The position numbers and the translations under genes are program-made. From Candidatus Krumholzibacteriota bacterium (GTDB taxonomy: Bacteria > Krumholzibacteriota > Krumholzibacteriia > LZORAL124-64-63), in NCBI GenBank assembly GCA_022711765.1, contig JAKLEB010000002.1, forward strand, positions 1,184,620 through 1,248,619: a DNA stretch of 64,000 nt. Direction: 5' to 3'. This document shows positions 52,099 through 61,230 of the stretch, piece after piece; position 1 is the first letter of the stretch, and each line of letters begins with the position of its first letter. Under the pieces are notes generated by a model. That model did no database searches. It was not told the DNA's origin and saw only the letters and a program-made list of their open reading frames with translations.

Positions 52099-52944
52099 GT
52101 GCGCGTCCGTGTCCACTGCTCTCTGGCGGTGGTCTGCCTGGCAGCCGCGGCCGCGGCGGTCCAGCCGCCGCCGGGCTACGTCGTGTGGGGCACCGAGACC
52201 TACACCCTGCAGCCCGGCGAAGCGCTGCAGCTCCGCGTCGATTTCGAGCAGATCCCGGTGCGCCGGTGGTTGCTTCTGGTCGAGGGCGACGTGCGCCTGA
52301 GCCATCTCAACCTTCGCCGCGTCGCGGACGGCCGGCTCGTCTACGACCAGCGCGACGAGTCCCGCCACCAGGTCGAGATCCCGTGGGGTGTCGGCGAGTC
52401 GCTCTCCGCGGTGCTGACCGCCGGCTCGGGCGGCGCCTTCGCGATCTCCCTCTGGGGCCCGCCGCGCGACCATTACCTGCGCGCGTATGGCTACGAGGTG
52501 AATCGCGCGCTCGAGGCGCTGGCGGCCGGCCAGCGCGGTCTCGCCCAGGTCCACCTGGCGGCGGCGCAACTCGCCGACTCCACCGACGCCGTCGCCCGGG
52601 CCCTGCTGCAGAGCATCGCGGCCGGCGGCGCTCTCTCGAGCGACGCGCCGCCGGCGGTCGCGTTCGCTCCGGATCCGGCAGACAGCGCCCGGGTCGGGTC
52701 GGCGCGGCGGCACGCGGCCGCGCTGCGCCGCGAGGGTCGGCTCTATGCCGCGATCGATACCCTGCACGCCTGCGTCGAGCGCCAACCCGGTCGCGAGATC
52801 CTCGCCAGCGTCTACGGCGACCTGGCCGCCCTCTACCTGGATCTCGGCAATCGCGCGCAGGCCGCGGCCGCGTTCGAGGCCGCCGCGGCGCTCGGGTTGC
52901 CCGACACCGCGCTGATCGAGCTGCGGCGCCTGCTGGAGCCCTGA
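52099..52944 (+). CDS. Exported TPR-like protein
   Basis: 281 residues. GTG 52099 has CAGGAG 10 bases upstream. A signal peptide (VHCSLAVVCLAAAAAA) leads into a ~110-residue beta-rich part (LQLRVDFEQIPVRRWLLLVEGD, RHQVEIPWG) and then Ala-rich helices; the last 75 residues read as TPR units (GRLYAAIDTLHACVERQPGRE, GDLAALYLDLGNRAQAAAAF). Likely periplasmic. It ends 5 bases before the end of the convergent lipoprotein gene. The function is unknown. Confidence 0.72.
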   Translation: MRVRVHCSLAVVCLAAAAAAVQPPPGYVVWGTETYTLQPGEALQLRVDFEQIPVRRWLLLVEGDVRLSHLNLRRVADGRLVYDQRDESRHQVEIPWGVGESLSAVLTAGSGGAFAISLWGPPRDHYLRAYGYEVNRALEALAAGQRGLAQVHLAAAQLADSTDAVARALLQSIAAGGALSSDAPPAVAFAPDPADSARVGSARRHAAALRREGRLYAAIDTLHACVERQPGREILASVYGDLAALYLDLGNRAQAAAAFEAAAALGLPDTALIELRRLLEP

Positions 52945-52949
52945 GGGGT

Positions 52950-54344
52950 TCAGAAGCCGGTCGCGGCGGCGGGTCGCGGGCGCTCGGCGACCGTCGCCGC
53001 CGCGTCGCGGTCGTACGCGCCTCGATCCCCGCACAGGAAGAACATGCCGTAGGCGGTGAAATACCGCTGGCTCGCCTCGGCCGCGCCCAGCCGCGAGGGG
53101 CCCCGGGAGCCGGCGATCGGGAAGAACGCCAGGAACGGGCGGTACATCGCGGACCACTCGAAGCAGTGTCGCGCCGATTCGTGGTCGCCGGCCCGGGCGT
53201 AGACGCGGCCCTGATCCTGCCAGTAACGCGCCGCGAGGCGGGGCGGGAACTCGAGATCCGTGGGAGGGGAGCCCAGGAGCCAGAGCGTGTGGCGACTGTC
53301 GCCGGACGGCGCGCCGGCCAGGGCCTTGATCCAGCGGCGGCCGAAGTCGGAGACCTGGCGCGGCCAGTTCGCGCGGTCGTAGCCGAGCGCCAGCAGGTTG
53401 GGGGCGCCGAGGAACCAGCGCAGGCTCTCGCGCGCGCCGCCGCGCGGAGTCCGGCTCAGGACCTCGGTGCGCGGCAGGTCGCGGGCCACCCCGATCGCGG
53501 CGAGCCAGTCGCCCCGATCGGCGAGGGCGAGGCCGCGAAGGAGCCGCGCCTCGAACCGGCGAAGGTCGCGTTCGGGCGACGGCGTCGCGAGCCAGGGCTC
53601 CACGTGGTCGAGATAGGCGAGCGTCAATTGAGGCTGGCCGAGGTCGCGGGCCAGCCAGGCGAGGTCCAGGACGATGTCGCGGCGCAGCCGGCCGAGGTCG
53701 CCCTCGGCGGGGTGATCCGAATCGACGCGGTCCAGGGCGGCGAGCGCAGCGTCGAGGGCGCGCTGCTGGCGCCGGCGATCGCCGACGACGCCGGAGAAGT
53801 AGGCCAGATCGCGCCAGGCTGCCGGGTGGGACGGGTCGAGGCCGGCGGCGGTCGTGAGGTGGCGGATCGCGGTCGTGACCGCCGTCTCGGCGCCCGGCGG
53901 GATCGGGGCGTTGTCGACCAGGTTGAGGTTGGGCAGGAAGCCGCGCGACGCGGCTTCCCGATAGTGGCCGAGCGTGCCGAGCGCGACGCGCCGGGCCTCC
54001 GCCAGGTGCTTGCGCGCGAGCCGGCGCCGGTCGGCCTGCTCGTCCTCGTTCAGCGCGAGGAAGGGGATCAGGCCGAGGGAGTCCCACTCTGCCGCGTAGG
54101 TGATCGCGACCCGGTACTCGGCGACGGGGTCGCGCCGCCCCAGGTTCTGCGCGACCGTGAAGTCGCGCACGTTGACGAGGATGGAGCGATCGACCAGCCA
54201 GTCGGCCCGGTCCCAATCCACGTAGAGGCCGGCAGGGGAGGGCTCGTCGGCCGCGAATTCGCTCGCCGGCGGTCCCCCGCAACCGGCGACGACGACCAGG
54301 GTCAACCCGATCGGTGCGAACGTGGCGCAGGTACCGGGTCGCAT
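52950..54344 (-). CDS. TPR-containing lipoprotein
   Basis: 464 residues. ATG 54344 follows GGAGGGAG. The lipoprotein signal ends in VVAGC (Cys near residue 21). The mature part is helical, with repeated pairs such as AAGLDPSHPAAWRDLAYFSG, LDLAWLARDLGQPQLTLAYLD and GRVYARAGDHESARHCFEWS, consistent with TPRs, and an N-terminal YVDWDRADWLVD segment. It may be a scaffold on the outer membrane. It shares no recognisable domain with its neighbours beyond repeats. The function is unknown. Confidence 0.75.
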   Translation of the reverse strand: MRPGTCATFAPIGLTLVVVAGCGGPPASEFAADEPSPAGLYVDWDRADWLVDRSILVNVRDFTVAQNLGRRDPVAEYRVAITYAAEWDSLGLIPFLALNEDEQADRRRLARKHLAEARRVALGTLGHYREAASRGFLPNLNLVDNAPIPPGAETAVTTAIRHLTTAAGLDPSHPAAWRDLAYFSGVVGDRRRQQRALDAALAALDRVDSDHPAEGDLGRLRRDIVLDLAWLARDLGQPQLTLAYLDHVEPWLATPSPERDLRRFEARLLRGLALADRGDWLAAIGVARDLPRTEVLSRTPRGGARESLRWFLGAPNLLALGYDRANWPRQVSDFGRRWIKALAGAPSGDSRHTLWLLGSPPTDLEFPPRLAARYWQDQGRVYARAGDHESARHCFEWSAMYRPFLAFFPIAGSRGPSRLGAAEASQRYFTAYGMFFLCGDRGAYDRDAAATVAERPRPAAATGF

Positions 54345-54417
54345 GGACTCCCTCCGCGATGTCCCCTCCCGCTGACGATACGGGATCCAACCAGCCGAGT
54401 CACTGGGCCTTTTGCGC

Positions 54418-54446
54418 TTGGCGACGGCTGCGGCATGCCCTACCCT
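54418..54446 (+). promoter_or_regulatory. Predicted promoter for the glycosyltransferase-namZ operon
   Basis: TTGGCG (54418-54423), a 17-base spacer and TACCCT (54441-54446), 24 bases upstream of ATG 54471. Confidence 0.4.
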
Positions 54447-54470
54447 GGCGGGACCCAAGCGGAGGCCGCG

Positions 54471-55622
54471 ATGCGTCTCGCCTTGTTCGGCCCGGCTCCG
54501 CCGCTGCGCGGGGGGATCGTGGCCGCCCAGGCCAACCTCTACCGGACCCTGCAGGCCAGGGGCCACGCGCTCCACTGGACCAGCTTCCGCCGGCAGTACC
54601 CGGATATCCTGTTTCCCGGTTCAGCGCAGGAGGGTCCGACCGCGACCTGGCTGCAGTGTCCGAGCCACCGCGTGTTCGTCCCGTGGGATCCGCTCTCCTG
54701 GCGCGCCGCGGCCCGCGATCTGCTCGCCTTCGCGCCGGATGGGGTCATCGCCCGCTGGTGGATTCCGTTCTTCGCCCCGGGCTTTCGCGACGTGCTGCGG
54801 CGGGTCCGCCGCCGGACGCGCGTCGTGTGGGTGCTGGACAACGTCGTGCCTCACGAGCGGTATCCGCTGGGCCCCTGGCTCACCCGCCGGGCCCTGCGCC
54901 AGGGCCACGGCTTCATCGCCCAGAGCGAGCAGGTCCGCCGCGACCTCGTCGCGCTCGTCCCCGAGATCGAAGCCGCCGCGATCCGGGTGGTCCCCCATCC
55001 GCTCTACGACTACGGAGCTCCCGAGCGGCCGCGGCCGACGGTGGGCGAGGCGCGGCGAACGCTCGACGTGCCGGCAGCCGCCCGCGTGATCCTCTTCTTC
55101 GGCTTCATCAAGCCGTACAAGGGGCTCGTGCATCTCATCGACGCGGCGCCGCGACTGCGGGATCGCTTCGGCCCCGACGGCGTGCGCATCCTGATCGTCG
55201 GCGACGTCTACGGCGACCGCCAGCCGTACATCGACCGCATCGCGCGCTCGGGCGCCGCCGACGTGATCCGCTTCCACGCCGACTACGTGCCGGACGAGGA
55301 CGTCGAGCGCTGGTTCGTCGCGGCCGATCTGGTCGTGCTGCCCTACGTGTCGGCGACCCAGAGCGGCATCGTGCAGATCGCGTGGAACTACGACAGGCCG
55401 GTGGTGACCACCCGGGTGGGCGGCTTGCCCGAGGTCGTGCGGGACGGACAGACCGGCTTCCTCGTGCCGCCGGGCGACCCGGCGGCGCTCGCCGAGGCGT
55501 GCATCCGGTTCTTCGACGAGGGCCACGCCGCCGCGATGGCCGGCGCGATCGGTGCCGAGAAGGTCGAGTACTCGTGGGAGAATCAGGCGAAAGCCATCGA
55601 GGACCTCGTCGCCGGGGCCTAG
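54471..55622 (+). CDS. GT4-type glycosyltransferase
   Basis: 383 residues. ATG 54471 has GGAGGC upstream. N-terminal Rossmann half with PLRGGIVAAQANLYRTLQARGH (acceptor-side Gly loop), C-terminal half with ILFFGFIKPYKG, YVPDEDVERWFVAADLVVLPY and RVGGLPEVVRDGQTGFLVPPGD, the donor-binding EX7E-like region of GT4 (the second acidic residue position is shifted). It transfers an activated sugar to a lipid, sugar or cell-wall acceptor. The next gene (69 bases downstream) is NamZ, but a role in cell-wall synthesis is only a guess. Confidence 0.85.
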   Translation: MRLALFGPAPPLRGGIVAAQANLYRTLQARGHALHWTSFRRQYPDILFPGSAQEGPTATWLQCPSHRVFVPWDPLSWRAAARDLLAFAPDGVIARWWIPFFAPGFRDVLRRVRRRTRVVWVLDNVVPHERYPLGPWLTRRALRQGHGFIAQSEQVRRDLVALVPEIEAAAIRVVPHPLYDYGAPERPRPTVGEARRTLDVPAAARVILFFGFIKPYKGLVHLIDAAPRLRDRFGPDGVRILIVGDVYGDRQPYIDRIARSGAADVIRFHADYVPDEDVERWFVAADLVVLPYVSATQSGIVQIAWNYDRPVVTTRVGGLPEVVRDGQTGFLVPPGDPAALAEACIRFFDEGHAAAMAGAIGAEKVEYSWENQAKAIEDLVAGA

Positions 55623-55691
55623 ATCAACCGGGCCTCGGTCTCGCGTAGCGCCGGCCCCTGCCGTACACTGCCGCGAACCAGGGAGGTGCGC

Positions 55692-56864
55692 ATGGACCCG
55701 GTCGCAACCGGTCTGGATCGACTCGTGGCGGAGGACGCGCGGCGCCTGCGCGGACGGCGGGTCGGACTGCTCGCCCATCCCGCGAGCGTGGACCGCCGGC
55801 TGCGCCACGCGGTGCCGCTGCTGGCCGCCGCGCTCGGCCGCGATCTGCGCGTCCTGTTCGGGCCGCAGCACGGCCTGCGCGGCGAGACCCAGGACAACAT
55901 GGTCGAGTGGCGGAGCTACCGGGACCCCGCGACCCGCCTGCCCGTCCATTCGCTGTACGGCGAGCACCGCCAGCCGACGCCGGAGATGCTCGCGGATCTC
56001 GACGTCCTCGTGGTCGATCTGCAGGACGTGGGCGCCCGCTACTACACCTTCGCCTGGACCCTGCTGCTGTGCCTCGAGGCCTGCGCCAAGGCCGGCAAGC
56101 AGGTGCTCGTGCTGGATCGACCCAACCCGCTCGGCCGCGCCGTCGAGGGCAACGTGCTCGACCCCGCGTGGCGCAGCTTCGTCGGTCTCGCGCCGGTGCC
56201 GATGCGGCACGGGTTGACGCTCGGCGAGCTGGCGCGCTGGCTGCGCGCCCACGGCGGACTGGACGTCGACCTCGACGTCGTCCCGCTCGGAAACTGGCGC
56301 GGCGACCGGTACTTCGAGGCGACCGGCCTGCCGTGGGTCCTGCCGTCGCCCAACCTGCCGACGGTGGACAGCGCGGTGGTCTACCCCGGCGCGTGCCTCT
56401 TCGAGGGCACGAGCCTGAGCGAGGGGCGAGGCACGACCCGGCCGTTCGAGATCGTCGGCGCGCCGTTCGTCGACCCCGAGCGCCTGGTCGAGTCGATGGC
56501 CCGCCACGACCTGCCGGGAGCGGTCCTGCGCCCGCTGCACTTCCTGCCCACGTTCCAGAAGCATGCCGGGCGGCTCTGCGGCGGCGTCCAGGTCCACGTC
56601 ACCGAGCGAAACCGGTTCCGGCCGGTGCTCGCGTACCTGGCGCTGCTCGTGGAGATCCGCCGCCTCTGGCCCGCCGATTTCGCCTGGAAGGAGCCGCCGT
56701 ACGAGTACGAGCGCGAGAAGCTGCCGATCGACATCCTCGCGGGGGGACCCGCGCTGCGCGAAGCGGTCGAGCGCGGAGACGACCCGCGCGCGGTCGCCGA
56801 TTCGTGGCAGGCGGAGGCCGGCGCGTTCGCGGCGGCCGCGGCGGCGGCGAGACTCTATGCCTGA
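55692..56864 (+). CDS. namZ: NamZ-family exo-beta-N-acetylmuramidase (DUF1343)
   Basis: 390 residues. ATG 55692 follows GGGAGG by 5 bases; a GTG two codons earlier is less well placed. Family landmarks: GLLAHPASVD, LFGPQHGLRGE, LPVHSLYGEHRQPTPEML, DLQDVGARYYTFAWTL, LDRPNPLGR, NLPTVDSAVVYPGACLFEGTSLSEGRGT. NamZ enzymes remove MurNAc from the non-reducing ends of peptidoglycan fragments. No clear signal peptide is seen, so export of this copy is uncertain. The gene overlaps the next one by 8 bases, and that gene encodes MurNAc-phosphorylating and nucleotidylating domains, which supports the role. Confidence 0.9.
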   Translation: MDPVATGLDRLVAEDARRLRGRRVGLLAHPASVDRRLRHAVPLLAAALGRDLRVLFGPQHGLRGETQDNMVEWRSYRDPATRLPVHSLYGEHRQPTPEMLADLDVLVVDLQDVGARYYTFAWTLLLCLEACAKAGKQVLVLDRPNPLGRAVEGNVLDPAWRSFVGLAPVPMRHGLTLGELARWLRAHGGLDVDLDVVPLGNWRGDRYFEATGLPWVLPSPNLPTVDSAVVYPGACLFEGTSLSEGRGTTRPFEIVGAPFVDPERLVESMARHDLPGAVLRPLHFLPTFQKHAGRLCGGVQVHVTERNRFRPVLAYLALLVEIRRLWPADFAWKEPPYEYEREKLPIDILAGGPALREAVERGDDPRAVADSWQAEAGAFAAAAAAARLYA

Positions 56865-58716
56865 GGTGCGCGGATTCGTGCTCGCGGCGGGCCTGGGCAC
56901 GCGCCTCGCGCCGCTCACGGATTACGTGCCCAAGCCGCTCCTGCCGATCGCCGGCGTGACCCTGCTCGACCGCGCCGTCGCCGCCCTCACCGCGGCCGGG
57001 ATCGAGCGGATCGCGATCAACGCGCACCACCGCGCCGATCGCATCGCCGCGCGCCTCGCCTGCCGGCCCGACCAGGCGCGCTTCCACCTCAGCGTGGAGC
57101 CGGCGATCCTGGGCACCGGCGGCGCCTTCGCCGGCGCGCGGGAGTTCCTCGCCGCGGCCGACACGATCGTGGTCCACAACGGCGACGTGCTGTGCGACCT
57201 GGACGTCGGCGAGCTGCTCGCCGTCCACCGCCGCGGCGGCGCGCTCGCGACCCTGGCGCTCGTGGACCGGCCCGCGGTCAACTCGGTCGTCCTGGGCCAT
57301 GACGGCGGGATCCGCGATCTGGCCGATCGCCGCCGGATCGCCCCCGCCGCCGGCGACCGCCGCCTCACCTTCACCGGCCTCGCCTGCTACGACCGGGCGT
57401 TCCTCGAGCGCGTGCCGGAGGGGCGCAGCGACCTCGTGACGCTCCTCGTGGCCGCGCTCGACGCCGACGCCGGCGCGGTCCGCGGCCACGTGCACGCGGG
57501 CGCGTGGGAGGACATCGGCACCCTCGCGCGCTACCTCGATGCGCACCGGTCCCGGCTCGGGCCCGGCTTCGTGAGCGTGCCGCCGTCGACCTCGCTGCCG
57601 CTCGACGCGGACCTCGCCGAGTGCGTGGTGCTGCCCGGGGCAACCGTGCCGCCCGCGACGCGCCTGCGCCGCGCGGTGATCGGCCCGGGCTGGGCCGTGG
57701 TCGAGCCGTCGGACGAGGGCGGCGACCTGCGGCTCGCCGCGACCGCGGGCTTCGACGACGTGACGCAGCTGGAGTGGATCGAAGGCCACGGCAGCGACCG
57801 CCGGTTCGTGCGCCTTTGCCGCGGCGAGCGTCGCGCCGTGCTCATGCGGACCACGCCGGCCGATCCCGACTACGACCGTTACCTCGCGATCGCGACCTTC
57901 CTCTACGAGCGCGGTCTCGGCGCGCCGGTCGTCCTGGCGCACGACCCCGCCTCGCGCTCGATCCTGCTCGAGGATCTCGGGGACGCGACCCTGGAGCGGC
58001 TGGTCGCGCGCGAACCTCACCGCGCGGCCGACCTCTACGACCGGGTCCTCGATCGCCTCGCCGACCTGCAGACCTTCGGCGCGGACGCTCGCGCGCTCTG
58101 CCCGGCGGCGTGGGAGCGCACCTTCGACCGCGACCACCTGCGCTGGGAGACCGCCTACTTCCGCGAGCGCTTCCTGGTGGGACACTGCGGCCTCGCGCCC
58201 GCTGCGCTCGCTGGGCTCGACCGCGAGTTCGCGGCGCTCGCGGAGGTCTGCCTGCGCCAGCCTCGCACGCTCGTGCACCGCGACTTCCAGTCGCAGAACA
58301 TCCTCGTCAAGGACGGCGTCGTGCGCCTGGTCGACGTGCAGGGCATGCGCTGGGGTCCGCAGGCCTACGACGTCGTGTCGCTGGTGCACGACCCGTACGT
58401 CGACCTCGCCTGGCCGCTGCGCGAGGACCTGCTGGCAGGCTTCCCGCAGCGCCTCGCCGCGCGCGGCGGCCCGCGGATCGCGCCGGCCGACTGGCACGCG
58501 ATGGCCAGCGCGGCGGCCCTGCAGCGGCTGATGCAGTCTCTCGGCGCCTACGGGTTCCTCGGTCACGTGAAGGGCCGCACGGCGTTCCTGGCGCACATCG
58601 GCGCCGCGGTGTCCGGCTTGCGAGCCGTCCTGGACCGCGCGCCGGCGCCGGCCGATTCGGCCTACGCGCCGCCCGACCTGCCGGCCCTGCGGGACATTCT
58701 CGCGTCGGTCCGCTGA
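56857..58716 (+). CDS. Fused MurU-like nucleotidyltransferase and AmgK-like sugar kinase
   Basis: 619 residues. ATG 56857 overlaps the NamZ stop. Residues 1-~225 are a nucleotidyltransferase: VLAAGLGTRLAPLTDYVPKPLLPI, VVHNGDVLCDLD, and LGTGG and WEDIGT segments, all as in MurU. Residues ~230-300 are a linker. Residues ~305-600 are an aminoglycoside-phosphotransferase-fold kinase with HRDFQSQN (H474, D476, N481), LVDVQG (D493) and the AmgK-like YDVVSLVHDPYVDL. AmgK phosphorylates MurNAc at the anomeric carbon and MurU converts it to UDP-MurNAc; in Pseudomonas these are separate proteins. NamZ next door gives the substrate. The fold of each half is clear; the sugar specificity is inferred. Confidence 0.88.
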   Translation: MPEVRGFVLAAGLGTRLAPLTDYVPKPLLPIAGVTLLDRAVAALTAAGIERIAINAHHRADRIAARLACRPDQARFHLSVEPAILGTGGAFAGAREFLAAADTIVVHNGDVLCDLDVGELLAVHRRGGALATLALVDRPAVNSVVLGHDGGIRDLADRRRIAPAAGDRRLTFTGLACYDRAFLERVPEGRSDLVTLLVAALDADAGAVRGHVHAGAWEDIGTLARYLDAHRSRLGPGFVSVPPSTSLPLDADLAECVVLPGATVPPATRLRRAVIGPGWAVVEPSDEGGDLRLAATAGFDDVTQLEWIEGHGSDRRFVRLCRGERRAVLMRTTPADPDYDRYLAIATFLYERGLGAPVVLAHDPASRSILLEDLGDATLERLVAREPHRAADLYDRVLDRLADLQTFGADARALCPAAWERTFDRDHLRWETAYFRERFLVGHCGLAPAALAGLDREFAALAEVCLRQPRTLVHRDFQSQNILVKDGVVRLVDVQGMRWGPQAYDVVSLVHDPYVDLAWPLREDLLAGFPQRLAARGGPRIAPADWHAMASAAALQRLMQSLGAYGFLGHVKGRTAFLAHIGAAVSGLRAVLDRAPAPADSAYAPPDLPALRDILASVR

Positions 58717-58723
58717 TCCGGGG

Positions 58724-58752
58724 TTGCCAACCGCTGCCGCGCCTGATTATCT
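58724..58752 (+). promoter_or_regulatory. Predicted malQ promoter
   Basis: TTGCCA (58724-58729), a 17-base spacer and TTATCT (58747-58752), 58 bases upstream of the malQ ATG. Confidence 0.45.
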
Positions 58753-58810
58753 GGCAGCGGTCGCGTTCGCGGCGCCCGCCGGCCGGGATGACCTCGACGG
58801 AAGTGGGACG

Positions 58811-60415
58811 ATGAACCGGAACTCTCAGCTGTTTCCCCGCGCGAGCGGCGTCCTCTTGCACCCGACGTGCCTGCCTGGACCGCACGGGATCGGCGATCTC
58901 GGCGCGGCTGCCTACCGGTTGGTCGACTGGCTCGTCGCGGCCGGCCAGAGCCTCTGGCAGGTGCTGCCTCTGGGCCCGACGAGCTACGGCAACTCGCCGT
59001 ACCAGACGCTCAGCGCCCTGGCCGGCAACCCGCTGCTGATCAGCCTGGACGAGCTGGCCGGCGCCGGCTGGCTCGAGCCCGGCGACCTCGCGTCGCCGCC
59101 GGCCTCGTCGAGCGAGCGGGTCGACTTCGGCGCGGTCATCCCCTGGAAGATGGGGCTGCTCGATCGCGCGTGGCGGCGGTTCCAGGCGCAGGCCGCCGCG
59201 GCGGACCGGGCGGCGTTCGCGGCGTTTCGCCGGCAGGAGGAGGACTGGCTGCGCGAGTTCGCGCTCTTCGCGGCGCTCAAGGAAGAGCACGGCGGCCGGC
59301 CGTGGACCGCGTGGCCGCCGGCGCTTCGCGACCGCGCGCCGGAGGCGATCGCGATGGCGGCGGCGCGTCTGGACGACCGGATCGCCGCCCACGCCTTCCG
59401 GCAGTGGCTCTTCGCGCGGCAGTGGTCGGCGCTGCGCGAGTACGCGGCCTCCCGCGAGGTCCGGGTGCTCGGCGACCTGCCCATCTTCGTCGCCCACGAC
59501 AGCTGCGACGTCTGGGCCCGTCCGCGGCTCTTCCACCTCGACGCCGAAGGAGCGCCGACCGTGGTGGCCGGAGTGCCGCCGGACTACTTCTCGACGACGG
59601 GACAGCTCTGGGGCAATCCGCTCTACGACTGGAACGCGATGGCCCGCGAGGACTACGCCTGGTGGGTCCGCCGGCTGCGCCTCGCGTTGCGCCAGACGGA
59701 CCTCGTGCGCATCGACCATTTCCGGGGCTTCGAGGCCTACTGGGAGGTGCCGGCGAGCGCGGAGACGGCGGTCGACGGCCGCTGGGTCAAGGGTCCTGGT
59801 CTCGGCTTCTTCGAATCCCTGCGGCGCCACCTCGGGGTGCTGCCGATCGTCGCGGAGGACCTCGGCGTGATCACCGAGGCGGTCGAGGAGCTCCGCGACG
59901 CGTTCGCCATGCCCGGCATGAAGGTCCTGCAGTTCGCCTGGGACGAGCCGCGCAATCCTTTCCAGCCGCACAACCACGCGTTCAACTGCGTGGTCTACTC
60001 GGGGACCCACGACAACGACCCCACGAACGGCTGGTGGGCGCACGAGTGCGACGAGCCGACGCGGGACCGCGTCCGCGACTACGTGGGCCATCCCGTCGAC
60101 GAGCCGAACTGGGCCCTGATCCGGCTGGGCATGCTGTCGGTGGCCCACACGTTCGTGATGCCGATGCAGGATGTCTTCGGCCTGGGGCGGGAAGCGCGGA
60201 TGAACCGCCCCGGGTCCGAGTCCGGGAACTGGGACTGGCGCCTGCCGGGGTGGGGGCTCGACCCCGCGCACCCGGCCCGCGAGCGCCTCGCGCACCTGAC
60301 CTGGCTCGGCCGGCGGCGGCCGGACCAGCGCAAGTCGCTCTACGAGGACGCGCGCGAGCGCGACGAGCGCGCGCGGCGAGCCGCGGACGAGGCCGCTCCG
60401 CGGACCGGCGACTAG
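58811..60415 (+). CDS. malQ: 4-alpha-glucanotransferase (amylomaltase)
   Basis: 534 residues, the short MalQ (GH77) type. ATG 58811 has GGAAGTGGG upstream. Entry motif GVLLHPTCLPGPHGIGDLG, then SLWQVLPLGPTSYGNSPYQT, the nucleophile loop VRIDHFRGF, acid-base EDLGVITEAV and YSGTHDNDPTNGWW, and the end GLGREARMNRPGSESGNWDWRL. It transfers glucan segments between alpha-1,4-glucans in the cytoplasm. It is separated from the cell-wall salvage fusion by its own promoter and thus probably is not part of that pathway. Confidence 0.96.
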   Translation: MNRNSQLFPRASGVLLHPTCLPGPHGIGDLGAAAYRLVDWLVAAGQSLWQVLPLGPTSYGNSPYQTLSALAGNPLLISLDELAGAGWLEPGDLASPPASSSERVDFGAVIPWKMGLLDRAWRRFQAQAAAADRAAFAAFRRQEEDWLREFALFAALKEEHGGRPWTAWPPALRDRAPEAIAMAAARLDDRIAAHAFRQWLFARQWSALREYAASREVRVLGDLPIFVAHDSCDVWARPRLFHLDAEGAPTVVAGVPPDYFSTTGQLWGNPLYDWNAMAREDYAWWVRRLRLALRQTDLVRIDHFRGFEAYWEVPASAETAVDGRWVKGPGLGFFESLRRHLGVLPIVAEDLGVITEAVEELRDAFAMPGMKVLQFAWDEPRNPFQPHNHAFNCVVYSGTHDNDPTNGWWAHECDEPTRDRVRDYVGHPVDEPNWALIRLGMLSVAHTFVMPMQDVFGLGREARMNRPGSESGNWDWRLPGWGLDPAHPARERLAHLTWLGRRRPDQRKSLYEDARERDERARRAADEAAPRTGD

Positions 60416-60467
60416 GCGGCGCCGCCTCCGGGGCCGTCACGCAACCCGCCGGAGGGCGGACGCCCAG

Positions 60468-60830
60468 TCAGGCGAGGATGTCGCGGGCGACGTCGATCGA
60501 GTCGCAGATGGCCGCGAAGTGATGGAGGTGCATGAACTCGAGCACCTGCAGGCAGCGATCGGACAGACCCACCAGCGCGAGCCCGCCGTTCTGACGGCGC
60601 GCCGAGATCAGGAGGGCAGCCAGGATTCCGGCCCCGGTGCTGTTGATCAGCTCGACCTGGCTCAGGTCCAGGATGACCCGGATGAGGCCGTCCTGGATCC
60701 GCTCGCGCGTCTCGTCGAGGAACGCGTAGCACTCGGGGGTCCCGATCAGCTTGCCTTTCAGCGTGACGACCTGCTCGGCGCGGTCGGGGTCCGTCGCGAG
60801 GATGGTGATCAGGCTGGGTTTGTGGAGCAT
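60468..60830 (-). CDS. STAS-domain anti-anti-sigma-like protein
   Basis: 120 residues, one STAS domain. ILDLSQVELINSTGAGILAALL carries the conserved D-S/T-G loop (NSTGAG) where family members are phosphorylated on Ser. ATG 60830 follows AAGGACC. Such proteins bind anti-sigma kinases or act as partner switches. No RsbW-like kinase or phosphatase gene is next to it. The C-terminus GFMHLHHFAAICDSIDVARD-like strand and helix is intact. Confidence 0.9.
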   Translation of the reverse strand: MLHKPSLITILATDPDRAEQVVTLKGKLIGTPECYAFLDETRERIQDGLIRVILDLSQVELINSTGAGILAALLISARRQNGGLALVGLSDRCLQVLEFMHLHHFAAICDSIDVARDILA

Positions 60831-60961
60831 CGGTCGGTCCTTGGCTCGGGTCGGCGGGGGCGAGCGGCGTGACGCGGGCAGGTTAGCCTACCCGGGATCG
60901 CGATGCAAGGTCGTGGCGGCGGGCGCGCGGCGGCGCCCGGTGAGCGGAAGGACGGGTGCGC

Positions 60962-61171
60962 ATGGCCGCAGAGCGGCAGGATGACGCGCGCTGGCGGCAT
61001 CGCGGCGTGCTGATCGGCGTCTTGATCGCGGCGGCCGGCACGGTCGTCAACAAGGCGCTCGGCCTGGAGCCGGCCGGCCGCGCGATCGTCCTGGTCGGCG
61101 GCACCCTCGCGCTGATCGCCCTGTGGCGGCCCGCCTGGCTCGCCGGTCGCGGCCGCGGCCGGCGTCGCTGA
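60962..61171 (+). CDS. Small two-helix membrane protein
   Basis: 69 residues. ATG 60962 has GGAAGGA 9 bases upstream; GTG 60956 is less well placed. Two hydrophobic helices (GVLIGVLIAAAGTVVNKALG, AIVLVGGTLALIALW) with Arg-rich ends (GRGRGRRR). Not a recognised family. The 60-base gap and shared direction suggest it could be cotranscribed with the next transporter. Confidence 0.6.
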   Translation: MAAERQDDARWRHRGVLIGVLIAAAGTVVNKALGLEPAGRAIVLVGGTLALIALWRPAWLAGRGRGRRR

Positions 61172-61230
61172 GCTTGCGGTCCGCGGGCGACGCGACGACA
61201 TTGCGGCGAGTTTTCCGAGGAGGCCGCCCC

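Noticed and set aside
60420..60467. Weak hairpin between malQ and the STAS gene
   Set aside because: Short interrupted arms only; not enough to call a terminator.
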